Origin: Spartobacteria bacterium | GTDB taxonomy: Bacteria > Verrucomicrobiota > Verrucomicrobiia > Chthoniobacterales > UBA10450 | Direction: 5' to 3' | NCBI GenBank assembly: GCA_003445855.1 | Contig: DMCG01000128.1 | Span: 1 to 10,610, forward strand | Length of the DNA stretch: 10,610 nucleotides | In this document: piece after piece, positions 9,340 to 10,610 of the stretch | Layout of the letters: each line of letters opens with the position of its first letter | How positions within the stretch are numbered: position 1 is the stretch's first letter | Program-made: the position numbers and the translations under genes | Notes under the pieces: model-generated | Seen by the model: the letters and a program-made list of their open reading frames with translations, nothing else | Databases searched by the model: none | Told to the model about the DNA's origin: nothing

Positions 9340-10056
9340 CTAGGATGAATTTAATCGCGCCAGAATTTCCGGATCACGCACATCGGCCCATTCGCCGGCG
9401 ATTTCGAGCGCTTTCACTCTTTTGCCTGAATGAGCGAGGTTGCGCACCGCATCCGTTAATTCATATTCGCCGCGCAGAGAGGGTTGCAATTTTGCCGTGA
9501 ACTCGAAAATGCTGGGCCGAAATGCGTAAAGGCCCGCGTTATACCACGGACTGGACGCTTCACCTGGCTCCGCCTTTTCGCGAAGATCGACAAGCTCCAT
9601 GCGCTCGTTCAGAAAAACCGCGCCGCCTTTGCTCACATCTTCGCCGCGCTTCACGCTGATGATGGCTTCGACATCGTCCGCAAGATCGACAAGATGCTGG
9701 TAGTGCTCCGGAGCAACCAAAATGTCGCCGTAACTCAAGACGAAAGGCGACCCGCCGACAAAATCACGCGCAAGATCGACAACGCGACCGGTTCCATCCT
9801 GCACAACTTGCGTCGCATATTTTATGTCGATTTCGAATCGCGAGCCGTCGCCGAAAAAGGTGCGCACCGCATCGGCGCGGTAGCCAACGACGACCAGAAA
9901 ATATCGCACGCCGGCATCGCGCAATCCTTCAACCATGTGCTGCAAAACCGGCTTGCCCCGCACTTCGATCATCGGTTTGGGAAGATCGACAGTGAGCTCG
10001 CGCATGCGCGAGCCACGCCCGGCCGCGAGTAAAACCGCTTTATCGATCCTGGTCAT
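9340..10056 (-). CDS. Sugar-1-phosphate nucleotidylyltransferase
   Basis: This 238-residue enzyme belongs to the NTP-transferase (GT-A-like) superfamily, which joins a sugar-1-phosphate to an NTP to form an activated nucleotide sugar. The signature loop LLAAGRGSRM (9-18) binds the nucleotide triphosphate, followed by the conserved LPKPMI (25-30) with Lys27. QDGTGR (86-91) probably contacts the base, and SYGDILV (108-114) contains the Mg-binding Asp111. WYNAGLYAFRPSIF (171-184) and GEYELTD (196-202) form the sugar pocket, and GEWADVRDPE (221-230) the product-side acidic motif. The absence of a left-handed beta-helix domain separates it from GlmU. Candidates are glucose-1-phosphate thymidylyl/uridylyl-, mannose-1-phosphate guanylyl- or MurU-like MurNAc-1-phosphate uridylyltransferase; substrate choice cannot be settled here. 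Four of its Val-Asp-Leu tripeptides use the identical codons GTC GAT CTT. A 29-bp palindrome lies 12 bases upstream of its ATG. Confidence 0.9.
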   Translation of the reverse strand: MTRIDKAVLLAAGRGSRMRELTVDLPKPMIEVRGKPVLQHMVEGLRDAGVRYFLVVVGYRADAVRTFFGDGSRFEIDIKYATQVVQDGTGRVVDLARDFVGGSPFVLSYGDILVAPEHYQHLVDLADDVEAIISVKRGEDVSKGGAVFLNERMELVDLREKAEPGEASSPWYNAGLYAFRPSIFEFTAKLQPSLRGEYELTDAVRNLAHSGKRVKALEIAGEWADVRDPEILARLNSS

Positions 10057-10068
10057 AACACGACCGGT

Positions 10069-10097
10069 GATGCTATACGTGATTCACGTATAGCATC
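10069..10097. repeat. Perfect 29-bp palindrome (14+1+14), possible operator
   Basis: GATGCTATACGTGA (10069-10082) is followed by a single T (10083) and its exact reverse complement TCACGTATAGCATC (10084-10097). It lies in the divergent gap, 12 bases upstream of the nucleotidyltransferase start and about 97 bases upstream of the doxX-like start. The symmetry and the embedded CTATAC/GTATAG suit a dimeric regulator binding over a promoter; transcribed, it would form a strong hairpin next to the start codon. The palindrome is certain, its role is not. Confidence 0.85.
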
Positions 10098-10194
10098 GGA
10101 CACTCTACGTTTGGTTCGCGGGCGCGGGGGTTTGGATTGAGCTGACGCGTAGTTTGAATTGAAATCCGTGCCTTGCTCGCTCAGAGTCGCGCTG

Positions 10195-10599
10195 ATGGCT
10201 TTGCAATTTCTGGGCAAATACCGCGAGACCGGGCTGCTTTTAATTCGCGCAAGCATCGGTCTGATCTTTATCATTGTGATCGCGCCGGTTCTGTGGAACG
10301 GCCAGGGAAGCTGGGAGCATTTCGGCAGCGCGATGAAGCACCTCGATTTTCACTCACATTACAAATTCTGGGGGTTCGCCGGAGCGCTCCTCGGGTGTGC
10401 GGGCGGTGTCCTCATGATTCTCGGATTATTTTTTCGCATCGGCGTGCTCTTCGCGCTCGCGGTTACGCTGGTTCACCTCATCGCGCTGTGGAACAGTCGC
10501 GGCGATTTTTACACGCGACTGCCGGCCCTGGAGATGTCGATCTTGCTCTTAAGCCTCCTTTTCATCGGACCCGGTAAATACAGTGTAGATAAAGGATAG
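10195..10599 (+). CDS. DoxX-family membrane protein
   Basis: The 134-residue product has the four-helix layout of the DoxX family (helices at about 14-34, 57-80, 81-99 and 108-125). It has the family-like features RASIGLIFI (18-26), the intervening NGQGSWEHFGSAM (35-47), FWGFAGALLGCAGGVLMILG (58-77), and the closing segment around FIGPGKYSVD (123-132). DoxX-type proteins sit in the inner membrane and have been linked to quinone-coupled or redox-stress functions, but for most members the role is unknown. The usual HGxxK pattern after the first helix is replaced by IAPVL. I chose ATG 10195; an in-frame TTG at 10159 would add twelve residues with no clear family match. It is transcribed away from the nucleotidyltransferase and no downstream gene is visible before the window ends. 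Confidence 0.82.
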   Translation: MALQFLGKYRETGLLLIRASIGLIFIIVIAPVLWNGQGSWEHFGSAMKHLDFHSHYKFWGFAGALLGCAGGVLMILGLFFRIGVLFALAVTLVHLIALWNSRGDFYTRLPALEMSILLLSLLFIGPGKYSVDKG

Positions 10600-10610
10600 T
10601 GATAGGTGAT

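Noticed and set aside
10069..10097. Palindrome considered as a parS or dif site
   Set aside because: parS has a CACGTG centre (TGTTTCACGTGAAACA); here the ACGTGA and TCACGT halves are reversed around the centre. A dif site has an imperfect 11+6+11 layout, not a perfect 29-bp palindrome.

Overview
The window looks like chromosomal DNA of a Gram-negative bacterium with moderate GC, most likely from the PVC group and probably a soil-type Verrucomicrobiota. Three things suggest this. GyrA has the GE-x-VIYPTL form of its active-site helix, which I associate with PVC bacteria. None of the ten protein genes has a canonical AGGAGG-type ribosome binding site. An intergenic hairpin cluster built on CTGTAGGGGA resembles short palindromic repeats I associate with that phylum. 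The lineage is inferred from these features; no database search was possible.

Layout: the 3' part of a tRNA-Leu(UAA) (1-64) is followed on the plus strand by an FMN-reductase-like flavoprotein (107-676), a small GGQ-containing release-factor-like protein (696-1082) and a tiny threonine-rich lipoprotein (1184-1363), closed by an intrinsic terminator (1387-1422). A minus-strand cluster, read right to left, contains gyrB (7532-4959), a Stf0-type sulfotransferase (4950-4171) and gyrA (4146-1543), separated by only 8 and 24 bases. Divergent from gyrB is a psd-pssA pair (7757-9222), whose products make phosphatidylethanolamine from CDP-diacylglycerol and serine. It is followed by a three-hairpin palindromic cluster (9235-9330), a convergent sugar-phosphate nucleotidylyltransferase (10056-9340), a perfect 14+1+14 palindrome (10069-10097) and a DoxX-family membrane protein (10195-10599).

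Most of this is housekeeping: supercoiling, membrane phospholipid, translation and sugar activation. I see no transposase, phage genes, CRISPR array or obvious defence system. The signals most worth a second look are not protein families. One is a 10-mer, AAGATCGACA/TGTCGATCTT, found ten times in 10.6 kb in several reading frames and between genes. Another is the hairpin cluster, where two inverted modules differ by compensatory base changes. The third is the long palindrome between the nucleotidyltransferase and doxX genes. A sulfotransferase sitting between gyrB and gyrA, with its presumed catalytic Glu replaced by Gln, and a GyrA lacking the usual Ser83 and acidic residue 87 are the notable protein-level oddities.
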